A stretch of 64,000 bases of DNA, taken from positions 69,871,869-69,935,868 of the forward strand of contig OZ020612.1 of the NCBI GenBank assembly GCA_963971575.1. Reading direction: 5' to 3'. Under the pieces are notes generated by a model. The model made no database searches. It saw nothing but the letters and a program-made list of their open reading frames with translations, and had not been told where the DNA came from. Positions 46,161-55,924 of the stretch are shown here, piece by piece. A program made the translations under genes and the position numbers. This DNA is from Liopterus haemorrhoidalis (taxonomy: Eukaryota > Arthropoda > Insecta > Coleoptera > Dytiscidae). Within the stretch, counting starts at the first letter, position 1. Each line of letters opens with the position of its first letter.

Positions 46161-46819
46161 TTTGAACTCGATTTGAAGGCTACTTAAATATTATGATTCT
46201 TTAATAAGTATCTTACCAAATTTCCATATACTCCTTAATAGTAGGTCATAGAGACATATCTCACTTCGTCAGTTCTAGGTGCGTCATTTTTCTTATGATT
46301 GATAGCATCAGTAATAATTTTATGACTGTAGCCATTATGCTATAAGGTGCAACGGATGTTCAATGCAACTTTTAACAGCCTCATAGAGCAACAAATTATA
46401 TATATTCTTTATTCCCTAGGCCTTGCGGCGTTCATGGTATTAACCATTACAAAAAATAAAACAATAAATCCAACAATAAATACATAACAATCCAATACAA
46501 TTAACAATGTTTTTTCTCTTTTCTATCTTCTTGCTCCAATGTCCCTCTCCTTCTTCCTGTTCTCCTTCTGGTATCCCTCTCCGATCTTCTTCCTTCTTGC
46601 TTCCAGTTCTCTCGCCCATTTTTGATTTATTTTATTTTATTTTATTTTATATATTTTATTTTATTTTATTAGAGGAACAAATTACTTTAGCTTTATTAAC
46701 TACACTCAGCGCAACAGCCCTCATAGTGCTATTATGATGGAATGAGTTGAAATTAAGATATAGACCTGTGTGTGTTGGTTTTCTGTAGACCGTGATTGGT
46801 AGAACCCCCTTGCCATTTC
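46161..46819. other. Possible LINE 3' UTR on the - strand; no gene
   Basis: On the - strand, GAACGCCGCAAGGCCTAGGG is followed by AATAAAGAATATATA near 46400, resembling a LINE 3' end with a poly-A signal. A (TTTTA)n tract is at about 46625-46672. Low confidence. Confidence 0.35.
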
Positions 46820-47225
46820 ATCATGTACAAAACCCAAATCTGTCCTAAATAAAAACTGTGTCTACTCTATTCCTTGCCAATGCGGGAAACAATACTTTGG
46901 CGAGACTTGCAGACCTTTGCATGTGACGATCAACGAGCAAAAGAAAAAAGTTCAGCAGGGCGAAATTTACAGTTCCAAACTGGCCGAACATACTTGGGAA
47001 AATGAACACCATTTCCAATAGAAAGATGATAAATCCCCGAAATTTTGAAGTCAGCTCTGGGGTCGACTCAGCCTGAAGTATTTAATACTTACAAATGAGT
47101 AACTGTTCATTCAGGGATAATAAGGCTGGTCGAAACGTCACACAGAGCACCTAGCTTTCATTTCTATGACCGGTGGTCTAGAACATACCTCTCTGCCCCT
47201 TATACGTCTATCTAGGCGTTGGGAA
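46820..47225 (+). pseudogene. Second Penelope GIY-YIG fragment, opposite orientation
   Basis: The + strand reads NCVYSIPCQCGKQYFGETCR, PLHVTINEQKKKVQQGEI and YSSKLAEHTWENEHHF, with shifts. Nearly the same peptide as the fragment at 46090-45950 on the other strand. GGTCGAAACGTCAC at about 47130 looks like the element's 3' region. The RT domain is absent. The pair is head to head, about 0.7 kb apart. Confidence 0.8.
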
Positions 47226-48183
47226 CCTACTATTTATTTTTTCTGTTTATTATGTTTAAGCGAAACTAAACTGGATTTTTGTTTTCTAAAGTTGTAACGA
47301 GCTCAGTGATTATTTCATGTTTCATGCCTGGCAGCCAAAATCTTAATCTCAAAAGGAAAGAGTGAGATGTTATGAAAAATAATTAATATAAAATACAATG
47401 AAAATTTTTTTAAACTAATATATTCGAAAATTTGTATTATAAATGAGAATCGTGTATGCCAGCATATCTATTTACTATATTTTTCCCACCCTAACACACA
47501 TGTTACAAAAAAAAAGATCAGTTCTAAATCGCAAAAACCCAACAGACCGTTAAATATTAATTAAAGCTACCATAAAATCACGTAACTTAGCTAAATATTT
47601 AATAACCCCGGTACTCTTTACCCATACATCTTAAAGTAACTAAATAAAAAGAGTCCTTTGACCAAAAGCAATCTGCTAATGCGCAATAGACTTTCGAAGG
47701 CCGGTGCCGGCCGGGAAGGGGGGGGGGCGTGAGAGGTTGCACAGAATCATCAACAGTGGTTTCTCTCCACTGCCTTCAGGGCAACTTAATTTAAAGAATT
47801 GGTCGCTTTTCAGACGACGTGAAAAATAAATGGAAAAACTCTAAACATACAAATAAAAGAATTGAATAAACATGAAGTCTTGTTTCTGTTTTTGGTTTAG
47901 ATGTACAAAAATTGGTACTTTAGGTAAATTGTATCATTAACATAAATTAGAAACTAAAATTGAAAGCTTCATTAGTTTGAATATCAAATATAACAATAAA
48001 TAATAACAATGCAGTGCTATCCAATTTTCTTAAAACTGGGTCTACATCAGCGAACCGATCCTATAATCCTTGTTGTACGATTGTAATAGGTGGTATTTTA
48101 GTTTGTAGACCGAACTACTAGATATATACAAGAAAATAGAATGAGTAACTTGAAGAGTGCGTAACAATTAAAGTAATCTAGGG
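47226..48183. other. No gene recognised
   Basis: Nothing supported. A GC-rich patch with a G run is at about 47698-47728. Confidence 0.4.
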
Positions 48184-48480
48184 CAGTGTTTCTCAATCAA
48201 AAACGCACCGCGGACCAATAAAATATATAATTTTTTAACACGACCACTAATAATAATTGTTGGTTCATTTTTTGCAAGAAAACAAATATATTTAATGTGC
48301 TACTAAATACACTTATTTTATTTGTAGAAAATCACATAAAGTTTACAGAAAATAAACAAAATATAAATTATTTATATAAAAAAATGTACATAAAAATAAC
48401 AAAAAAACTGCAAAAAACTCATACAAAAAGTTTCGCGGACCACTAAAATTTTTCTGCGGAGCACCTGTTGAGAAACACTG
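48184..48480 (+). mobile_element. hAT-type MITE (297 bp)
   Basis: Ends CAGTGTTTCTCAATCAAAAA and CCTGTTGAGAAACACTG. Flanks ATCTAGGG and ATATAGGG differ at one base. Sister of 40969-41266. Confidence 0.9.
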
Positions 48481-48513
48481 ATATAGGGTGACATAATAGT
48501 ATATTCTGTAACA

Positions 48514-48606
48514 AGGTTGGAATGAGAAAATTCGATGTGAGTGGAACATTGCGAGCCGCAGGCGAGCGTGAGGAACCACGAGCATCGAATTTTCTCATTC
48601 CAACCT
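48514..48606. repeat. Perfect 24-bp arm hairpin
   Basis: Arms AGGTTGGAATGAGAAAATTC+GATG (48514-48537) and the exact reverse complement (48583-48606). The loop is GC-rich (GCGAGCCGCAGGCGAGCG). Could be a palindromic MITE or a structured RNA. Confidence 0.8.
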
Positions 48607-49383
48607 CTCATACAGACCTTGCTTTCTGCATGACCACCAGAAAGAAAAAAAATTAACAAATAATTATTTTAACAAACATTTTATCTTAACAAATAATTTA
48701 TATTACATAACAAATTAATCAATTAATTAAACTAATTTATTTTATTTATTATTTATGTAATTTTAAATTAATTTGCCGCACATCGGCCACTATTTTAGGT
48801 TAGGAAGCTATGTTGCATTTATTTAATGTAAACGTTGTATATATCTTAATGTAACCCTACAAAAACAATAGACAGCAAGCATGGAATAGTTATTCCATAA
48901 CAAGTGATTGAATGAAATACACGCAAAATGCATAAGAAGATAAGTGCTTTAAAATAACATTCCAACTCTTGTGTTAGAATATTAACTTTCTGTAGTCAAA
49001 ATTGGTTTTAGAATTGGTAAATTCTATAGTGGTCGTGGAGAAACAATTTTTATAGGATGGAACATATTTATTTAAAATTTCTAGTACAAACTTGTATTTA
49101 TTCACGGGCCAAAAAATACGTGTCTATAGTTGGAGAACGCTGACGTAACTTGTTATTTTATATGAGCATTGTGTTTTTATTTCCTTATCAAAAGAATTCA
49201 ACCGTGCTTATGTCTGGAAAAAAATCATGTTAAGCCTCATACACACCTAACGAAGAAAGAAATACCAACTTCAACTATTGCAATCACGGAAGAGCGAATA
49301 GAGACGAACAAAAATTGAGCATCTTTGTTCCACCAGTCCAGTGTCCACTTCCATTGTTACCAACCAAGTACTAATACTATTCC
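48607..49383. other. No gene recognised
   Basis: AT-rich; nothing supported. Confidence 0.4.
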
Positions 49384-49605
49384 CAGGGCCGGCGCGAGGG
49401 TCTTTGGCACCCGTAGGCAAGATTTAATGGAGCGCCCCCAGACAGGGCAAAATTTCAAGACCTAAAAAAAAGGTCCTCACTTCTAAATTTCAACTGAAGA
49501 CCTAAAAAAAAGGTCCTCACTTCTAAATTTCAAGAGAAGACCTAAAAAAAAGGTCCTCTCTTTAATCTTGGCGCCCCCTTGGCGGAGTGCATTCCTCCAG
49601 CCTTG
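49384..49605. mobile_element. hAT-type MITE with three minisatellite units (222 bp)
   Basis: Left end CAGGGCCGGCGCGAGG; the right end in reverse is CAAGGCTGGAGGAATG. Flanks ACTATTCC and ACTATCCC differ at one base. Inside are about three 40-bp units, in reverse GAGGACCTTTTTTTTAGGTC, related to the array at 14821-15606. Confidence 0.75.
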
Positions 49606-49613
49606 ACTATCCC

Positions 49614-49955
49614 AAATAAAGATGAATGCTCGATAGAACCGGCAAGCAATTGATATTTCGTTCATTTTTCAGGTTGCGTGTTTCTTCCTGTTCGTTAATA
49701 CGTCCACAATTATGTGTTAATTCATGTTCGTTGGTCTGTATATGTGGTGTATACGCGGCTTTACGTTTCTACGTAACCTGTTGGTTTGTTTTGCTTCGTA
49801 ATAATATTTTGTTGTAGACAAAACTAAAAGTTGTTAGACGAAACAGCGTTGCTTAGACAAGCAAAACATATTCTATTAGGAATGTTGATATCACTAGCCT
49901 TCTAACCTAATTATATTACAGTCAGCATATCGTTCTTGGACAAATATATTGTTAC
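49614..49955. other. No gene recognised
   Basis: Nothing supported; the short frame at 49626-49817 has no motif. Confidence 0.4.
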
Positions 49956-50045
49956 CAGGGGCGTCGAGAGAGCCCCCCGGGTATTTGGGGCCCCGGAGTC
50001 ATGGGCAGAGCCGTAGGAACGGCCTGGCATCGCAAAAGTCAGGGG

Positions 50046-50585
50046 AACAACATTATTCCATGGAACCCGCCTAACCAAGCAATAAGATATTTAGGGGTGC
50101 ATCTCGATAATAGACTAACATGGAGACACCACATTACGAAAAAACTACGCGTAGCCCAAACTAAATTAGCGATGTTCTATCCATTAGTAAACAGGAAATC
50201 AACCCTAAAAAGAAAATGTTCCCTCTTAATATATAAAGGTATACTGAGACCTACCTTGACCTACGCGTGCATGGTATGGGGTGCTGCACACCGAACACAA
50301 ATTAAAAAATTGCAAGCTTTTCAATCGAAAGTATTACGGATCGCCACCAAAAGCCCGTGGTTTATCAGGAACAGCCATTTACACGAGGAACTGGGTATAA
50401 TGACAGTACAAGAATTCATGAAAAAGTTGTCAACAACATTTTTCCACAGAATTGGACAGTGCTACGGTGCCACCCACTATGAACTGGGCAAGCGAAAAAA
50501 CCACAGAAGATTAAAGAGAAAATTACCGCAAGACACTATAATAGACAGTGACAGTGATAGTTCGGATAGCGAACAATACAATTAA
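50046..50585 (+). pseudogene. C-terminal end of a Jockey-type reverse transcriptase
   Basis: About 180 codons, uninterrupted: IRYLGVHLDNRLTWRHHITK, LAMFYPLVNRKSTLKRKCSL, GILRPTLTYACMVWGAAHRT, IKKLQAFQSKVLRIATKSPW, then a basic and acidic tail (KRKLPQ, DSDSDSSDSEQYN). This is the thumb and C-terminus that follow the RT catalytic core. The ATG at 50001 lies in the host MITE, so the apparent 194-codon frame is a chance fusion. The catalytic YADD box is not included. Confidence 0.9.
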
Positions 50586-50741
50586 ACATTAGTAGTGAAT
50601 CAACAAACATAAAATGAAGTCACAGGGGAGTTCTTCGAACCGACCCCACAACGTGACAAACCCTGACAAACACTGTATTATCAAAACTATGTGTTACATT
50701 ATGTATGTAGATCTAGTTCAAATAAAAAGTATTAATAAAAA
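50046..50741 (+). mobile_element. 5'-truncated Jockey-type LINE insertion
   Basis: About 696 bp, ending in AATAAAAAGTATTAATAAAA plus A's. A 12-bp target duplication AAAAGTCAGGGG is exact at 50034-50045 and 50742-50753. The matching unoccupied site is in the MITE at 907-1287 (near 1016-1027, CAAATGCCAGGGG). Truncation, A-tail and duplication are the marks of target-primed reverse transcription. Confidence 0.95.
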
Positions 50742-50925
50742 AAAAGTCAGGGGCGGGTGGCTGTCACTCACTTGTATTTTGGAAGCGAGGATCTTTTTTT
50801 TTAAGATCATCAGTTGTATTTTCACCTGTATTATAATAAAAATTCCCTGATATAGAATTGATCATTACCCGGGGCCCGCAAAGACTGTTTCTCCCTGGAG
50901 CCCAGAAGTCCTCTCGGTGGCCCTA

Positions 50926-51446
50926 TGCGTATTATACAGGGATGCTATTATATGCAACATTTTACGGTATCAATGATATCACTTACCAGCGTCATTCACT
51001 TGACTTCGTGACAAATTTAAGGTAACCGCAATATAACACTTCGTACATTTTCCCTTAAAACAACAGCTCGGGCCACGCCTTCTGGTCTGATTTTAAAATT
51101 TGTATTAAATGATGCACAATATTACTCCATTGCTTTTCCTTTTCCATCAGGTATCGCGACAAATTAAAAAAGAATGGTTTAGGTATAATGTATTTTTAAA
51201 CTGTTAACGAAAGTGTTAATTTGTTTAGCTGTTGACAAATTAAAGTCAAACACAACATTTATCAAACTGATATTTTAAATTTATTTGTCACATTAATTAT
51301 CTGTTCAATATGTCATATTTTAAAATATTAATTAGGATATTGAAAGTGATAACAAAATTCGAATGGAAATTGGTTTTTACACATTTATGTATTTGGAAGT
51401 CACAAATAACGCAAATTAAATAGAGAGATAAATATTCTTTAACGAT
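50926..51446. other. No gene recognised
   Basis: Nothing supported. Confidence 0.4.
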
Positions 51447-51640
51447 CAGGCGGGCGCGCACCTAAATTTTTTCTTGGGGGTGGAGGCAGAGAAGCCAAAT
51501 TTCTTTTTTGAGGGGGGGGTTATAAATCAAATTAAGGGGACACACGTTCAATTACAAGAAAAGTGTGTCCCGTAAAACGTGTTTTTTGAGTGATTGAGGG
51601 GGTTTAAGCCCTGTGAGCCCCTTCTAGGTGCGCGCCTCTA
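51447..51640. mobile_element. 194-bp MITE with GCGCGCACC ends
   Basis: Left end CAGGCGGGCGCGCACCTA; the right end in reverse is TAGAGGCGCGCACCTAGA. GGGGG runs and GTGTGTCCC lie inside. No matching flank was seen. Probably hAT-type. Confidence 0.55.
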
Positions 51641-51779
51641 TTATATTAAAACATTTGCGTACATTTACGTCGTACAAAACATTTAAAGTATGTGTGTATG
51701 TATATCGGTAGGTACTTTTGTTTAATTTCGTAAAAAAATTTTTGAAAAAAGTTTTATGCAATTCTTACGAATAGTATAA

Positions 51780-52528
51780 AATTTATTTTATTTATTTATT
51801 TATTTAATGTTGGCCACACAAGAGGCACAAGCCCAATAAAAGTGTGGCACTAAAGTAATTTACATACAAAGTTATTTACGCAGTATCAAAAGAATTAAAT
51901 TATGAGTAGAATGATAATCATAATATAATGTTATGATTTTAACAGAATATTTTTTGAATTTTAGTTAAAATTTTGTAGTATACTAATGCTATTTTTCTTA
52001 AAGGTAATAAAACTGGTAGAGAAAATATCAGGAAAGTTATCATATTCAGTTAAACTATTTACATGTAAAGAAATGCCATTAATTGGTGAATTATAGGCAG
52101 AATTAGTTTTACTAAAAGGCAAAGATAAATGTTCATTAATTCTGGTATTGTAAATTATAAAAAATATTGGGATTTTGAAGTTAAATTTATTTAGAAGATC
52201 AGGACAATTAATAATAATGTTGAAAATTTTAAAACAAAAACTTAAATCATGCAGAATTCTTCTGTTTTCTGAAGGTAACAGATTGTGTTTTACATTTTGA
52301 AATTTAAAATTTAATATTTTTTAAAATCTTTTTTGTATTTTCTCAATTCGTTTAATATATACAAGATATTGAGGAGACCAACATACGGTACCAAAATTCC
52401 AATTGACTTCTTACTAGAGAAAAATAAAGAGATAGGAATGTTTTATAGGATTTAAAGTCCTTTCCGATTCTAGATATAAATCCAAGCATTTTAGATGATT
52501 TTTTGATAATATAGTCGATTATAATATC
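51780..52528 (-). pseudogene. 3' part of a CR1/Jockey-type LINE
   Basis: On the - strand from about 52500: MLGFISRIGKDFKSYKTFLS, LYFSLVRSQLEFGTVCWSPQ, YLVYIKRIEKIQKRFLKY, then a decayed C-terminus (INLTSKSQYFL) and a 3' UTR ending CCACACTTTTATTGGGCTTG and (AAAT)n near 51785-51800. This is the RT thumb motif (LVRSxLEYxxxxWSP) and the tail of CR1/Jockey-type elements. The 5' side is cut by a reversed tRNA-module repeat at about 52529. Stops are frequent. Confidence 0.8.
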
Positions 52529-53214
52529 TTTTTTTAAATTCTAAGTAGGGTATCAAATGAAAGCCCTTGGTACGTGGATTAACGATCAAATTTTTATTTT
52601 TGCAAAATAAATTATTTTGAAGCGATTTTTGCCAAAATTGTGCAAATTTTTTTTTGTCCCACACCCTGTAGCCCAGATGGTTTAAACTAAAAATCTAAAA
52701 AAATTCTAAGTAATGTATATTGGTGTGAACCGAAATAGTACAACAGAAATTTTTGATTAGATTATGTTTTCGGAAAATAACGCATTTTTTGTGGTTTTTG
52801 GTTCACAAAGTACAAAAGTTATACCAATGTAAGACACTCACACGCAAGGCGTGTGATAGCGTAATGGGTTAGAGCACTGGTGTCGTAAGCTGGAAAACGA
52901 AGGGTTTCGAGTTCGAGTACGGAGCGAATTTTATTTTTTCTGTTTTTTTTTTGCATTTTTATTATGTTGAAATTATTTTGTCAAAATTCTAGTTATATTT
53001 TGACAAATGTTGTATTTAATTTTTAAGAGCGTAAATTTAATAACCAGTCTTATTATATGATTAACAGAGGATAAATTATTTTAAAAATATCGTTCATTTT
53101 GCCGTGATTACTACAAAGTAAAATTTGTCCTACACACTCAGCATACCGCCTTCACTTATTATATACCTGCGAAACCCTGAAATGTGTGAATATTCACACT
53201 TCACATCAATTTTT
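52529..53214 (-). repeat. tRNA-module repeat, copy 4 (reversed, right end missing)
   Basis: Reading the - strand it starts AAAATTGATGTGAAGTGTGA at 53214 and contains CAGGGTTTCGCAGGTATA, AAGGCGGTATGCTGAGTGTG, the poly-A, the module, AAAACATAATCTAATCAAAA and CGGTTCACACCAATATACAT. It stops at GTAGGGTATC, so the last 230 bp with the GACA tract are lost where it meets the LINE. Confidence 0.85.
52839..52926 (+). other. tRNA-like module inside repeat copy 4 (Thr-like)
   Basis: A-box match TAGCGTAATGGG (52857-52868) and B-box match GAGTTCGAGTAC (52909-52920). The text TTAGAGCACTGGTGTCGTAA resembles a threonine tRNA with anticodon CGT at 52884-52886 and a wobble-rich anticodon stem (CTGGT/GCTGG). 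The T-stem does not pair, so it is not a working tRNA. An 8-bp hairpin (TCACACGC/GCGTGTGA, 52838-52856) overlaps the start, and T-rich sequence follows. Confidence 0.65.
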
Positions 53215-53849
53215 ATATTTTTCATATTCTTCACACACAAAATACATACCTGTTGTTCATATATTATTGATTGCCTTCTCCCCATTTCTTTCTACTCCAT
53301 AATGCACCCAATAGTCTTATCTCTCTCCATCGATGATATCATTCCGTGCATCTATTATGCATCATCTCTTATCTTTCTCACTCTCACAAATTTTGTCTAT
53401 ATAGTTTTCTCTCTTTCTCTCGTACGATTCAATTAGCTTAATGCACGATATGTTTCTATCTCTTTCTATCTTGTTTAAGGCTTGTTTGCGGTTGTCTTTG
53501 TTTCTCTGGTTGGAATGTTCATTAATAGGAACACCTGTTTGTAATCTAAAATGTACTATCCACTATGAAAATATTTTGGAGGTTATGTTTTTGGAATGAG
53601 TTTTTTTATAATTACAGTGCTAATTTCATATATGAGTGTGATGATTCTTTGATAAACAATTTTTTATGGTTTTATAATTTAGTGGGTTTTTATTAAATTA
53701 CATCATAAATGACTAATGCTTTATGTCATAAAGAGTTGTGTGAAACGTAGAATATACCAACATGAAAGAATATTTTTACGGGGGACATATTGCATATGTG
53801 TGTCTCTAATGCGAGTGTGGTTGGACACTTAAACCCCTGGTCCACATGT
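53215..53849. other. No gene recognised
   Basis: C/T-rich then AT-rich. The + strand frame at 53125-53436 begins in the repeat and is low complexity. Confidence 0.4.
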
Positions 53850-54860
53850 TTTTACCGAGCGCCAACATATATAAGGGAGGTATTGTGATCATACCGATTT
53901 TGACATTTCGAGATTTCGATGGACCTCCACGGATTGAGATCCCTACATAACGTTTTGACTATTTTTAGCATGATGTCTATTGGTCTGTCTATCCGTCTAT
54001 CCGTCTGTCCGTCCGTCCGTCTGTCCGTCCTTGACATTTCGAGATTTCGATGGATCTCCACGAATTGAGATCCCTACATAACGTTTTGACTATTTTTAGC
54101 ATGATGTCTGTAGGTCTGTCTATCCGTCTGTCCGTCCGTCCGTCTGTCCGTCCTTGACATTTCGAGATTTCGATGGATCTCCACGAATTGAGGTCCCTAC
54201 ATAACGTTTTGACTATTTTTATCATGATGTCTGTAGGTCTGTCTATCCGTCTATCCGTCTGTCCGTCCGTCCGTCTGTCCGTCCTTGACATTTCGAGATT
54301 TCGATGGATCTCCACGAATTGAGATCCCTACATAACGTTTTGACTATTTTTAGCATGATGTCTGTCGGTCTGTCTATCCGTCCGTCCATCCGTCCGTACG
54401 TCCGTCCGTCTGTCTGTGTACACGTGCAGAGAAAATTCGGCTAAAAGGATTTTTATGAAACTGCATATTTAAGCTTTTGACATCAAGGGCAACATGAGTT
54501 GGTCAACTTTTGCTAAAAATCGGTTGACTAGAAATGGAAGTTTACTCGTGTCGATTTTAAGATTTTTGCGAATATTTAGCAACAGAAAAATATTTCGAAA
54601 AAATTTATTTAACAAAAGTTGATTTAAATGTAATAACTAATCACTTTTATTTGAGACGTTTTTTGATAAAACGAAAAAAAATTGTAAAATTTCAAGTCTT
54701 TTTTTCATACTTATATGTAACGTTTCCATGGTCATGATAAATAATATCTCTGTTAGAAAATATTAGGCCAAGTTATTTCTACTCTGCTGCTAGAATGTAA
54801 TTTATATAAGTAATTTATGATGGCGGTCGGTCCTGTGGTGGCCACAGCTGATTTTTTTAT
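53850..54860 (+). repeat. GTCTGTC repeat with amplified end
   Basis: Starts near TTTTTACCGAGCGCCAACAT and ATACCGATTTTGACATTTCG, then a four-fold tandem (53905-54420), then GTGTACACGTGCAGAG and a body with TTTACTCGTGTCGATTTTAA, GTTTCCATGGTCATGATAAA and GGTGGCCACAGCTGATTTTT. Same family as 26205-26950 and 58160-58765. No coding frame. Confidence 0.85.
53905..54420 (+). repeat. Tandem repeat, about 4 units of roughly 120-130 bp
   Basis: Each unit is TTGACATTTCGAGATTTCGA, TGGATCTCCACGAATTGAG, CCCTACATAACGTTTTGACT, ATTTTTAGCATGATGTCTGT and a run of GTCTGTC/CGTC. Units begin near 53900, 54030, 54153 and 54285, and the GTCC run differs in length between them. Confidence 0.9.
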
Positions 54861-55179
54861 TATACCAACCTAATAACATACAAAAAGTCTTGATTCAGCG
54901 TTTTACCAGGCATTTTTAAGGCGTTTTTAAGCATTGTTAAAGAGTTCTTAAATGAAGCTCGTAAAGTTTCAGAAAATTGATTATCCGTCCTACTGACTAG
55001 TTCCGACGTTAACCGTTTGACTAGTTTCTGAAATGTATGGCACATAACAGTATTGATGATAACCAACGACAATGTAGGGAACATACATATATAATATGAA
55101 ATGTGACGGTTGGCTGATTTATTTGAATATAATATTGATATACTGCATTTGTACTAATTACATCCCTCATTCTTTAACT
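54861..55179. other. No gene recognised
   Basis: Nothing supported; the - strand frame 54860-55084 has no motif. Confidence 0.4.
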
Positions 55180-55480
55180 CTTCCTCACATTATGAATTTC
55201 CAAGACTTGCGAGCGGATCAAATCTGGACTCCTCCCAGGTGCGTTAACTGGTTGCATTGATTCTTAGGAAGGAGTTAAGGGTTGTTGAATTAAAGTCAAC
55301 ATTTGAAATATCCTACTTTAATTACTATACGGGTTTTATATTTACATTATTTACACTAGACTTACAAATTAACGAGGACAGATAAATCCGGATGAGACAC
55401 ACATTCACAAACATTAAGAACTCGAGAGACTCTTTAATACTAAACACTAATTTAATCACTGGACTCAGAATTCTCATTAC
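55180..55480 (+). repeat. Dispersed repeat of unknown class, copy 2
   Basis: Partner of 18230-18520; shares CCAAGACTTGCGAGCGG and TTGAATTAAAGTCAACATTT. Confidence 0.65.
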
Positions 55481-55924
55481 CATCATCTAAAACCATTGTC
55501 TTTCCCAAGTCTGTATTAATATGTTCTCCATCGCTGGACACTACACTAATGTACATACGGAATTACTTGTTACACGACCGAACACTAAAAATCACTAACT
55601 CATAATGGACATATTCTCACTCCCTCAAGCACGTATCTGGACTGTTAAAACTCAACTTTCTTAAACATTGTCTTTATCTTATGGCTGTCTGAACTGTACT
55701 CCCTTAAACACGGTTTTACCCCATGACTCTTAAAACAGAACTTAACATCTTCACTCTTTACACTCAACTACCGTGAGAGGCTTACAGCGCCTCAACTGTA
55801 AAATCATTTCACACCAACTATCTTTGAAATTTTGTAATATCTTAAAATCCACAATTTATTGGTGATAACTCAGATAAGTATCCCATTAGAAAATTAACCC
55901 AAAAACTAATATTTATTTTAGACA
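55481..55924. other. No gene recognised
   Basis: C/T-rich with many CACTCTT-like words; nothing supported. Confidence 0.4.

Larger units (their letters stand above)
49956..50925. mobile_element. hAT-like MITE, copy 2, interrupted by a LINE
   Basis: Left end CAGGGGCGTCGAGAGAGCCC; the right end in reverse is TAGGGCCACCGAGAGGACTT. Without the LINE it is about 260 bp and collinear with 907-1287. Flanking duplications are not clear. Confidence 0.8.

Noticed and set aside
50001..50045. ATG and 15 codons joined to the LINE frame
   Set aside because: These bases belong to the host MITE and target duplication, so the fusion is accidental.
52839..52926. Functional threonine tRNA gene
   Set aside because: The anticodon arm is plausible but the T-stem and acceptor stem do not pair.
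53125..53436. 103-codon + strand frame with hydrophobic stretches
   Set aside because: It starts in the terminal part of a repeat and continues in C/T-rich low-complexity sequence; no motif.
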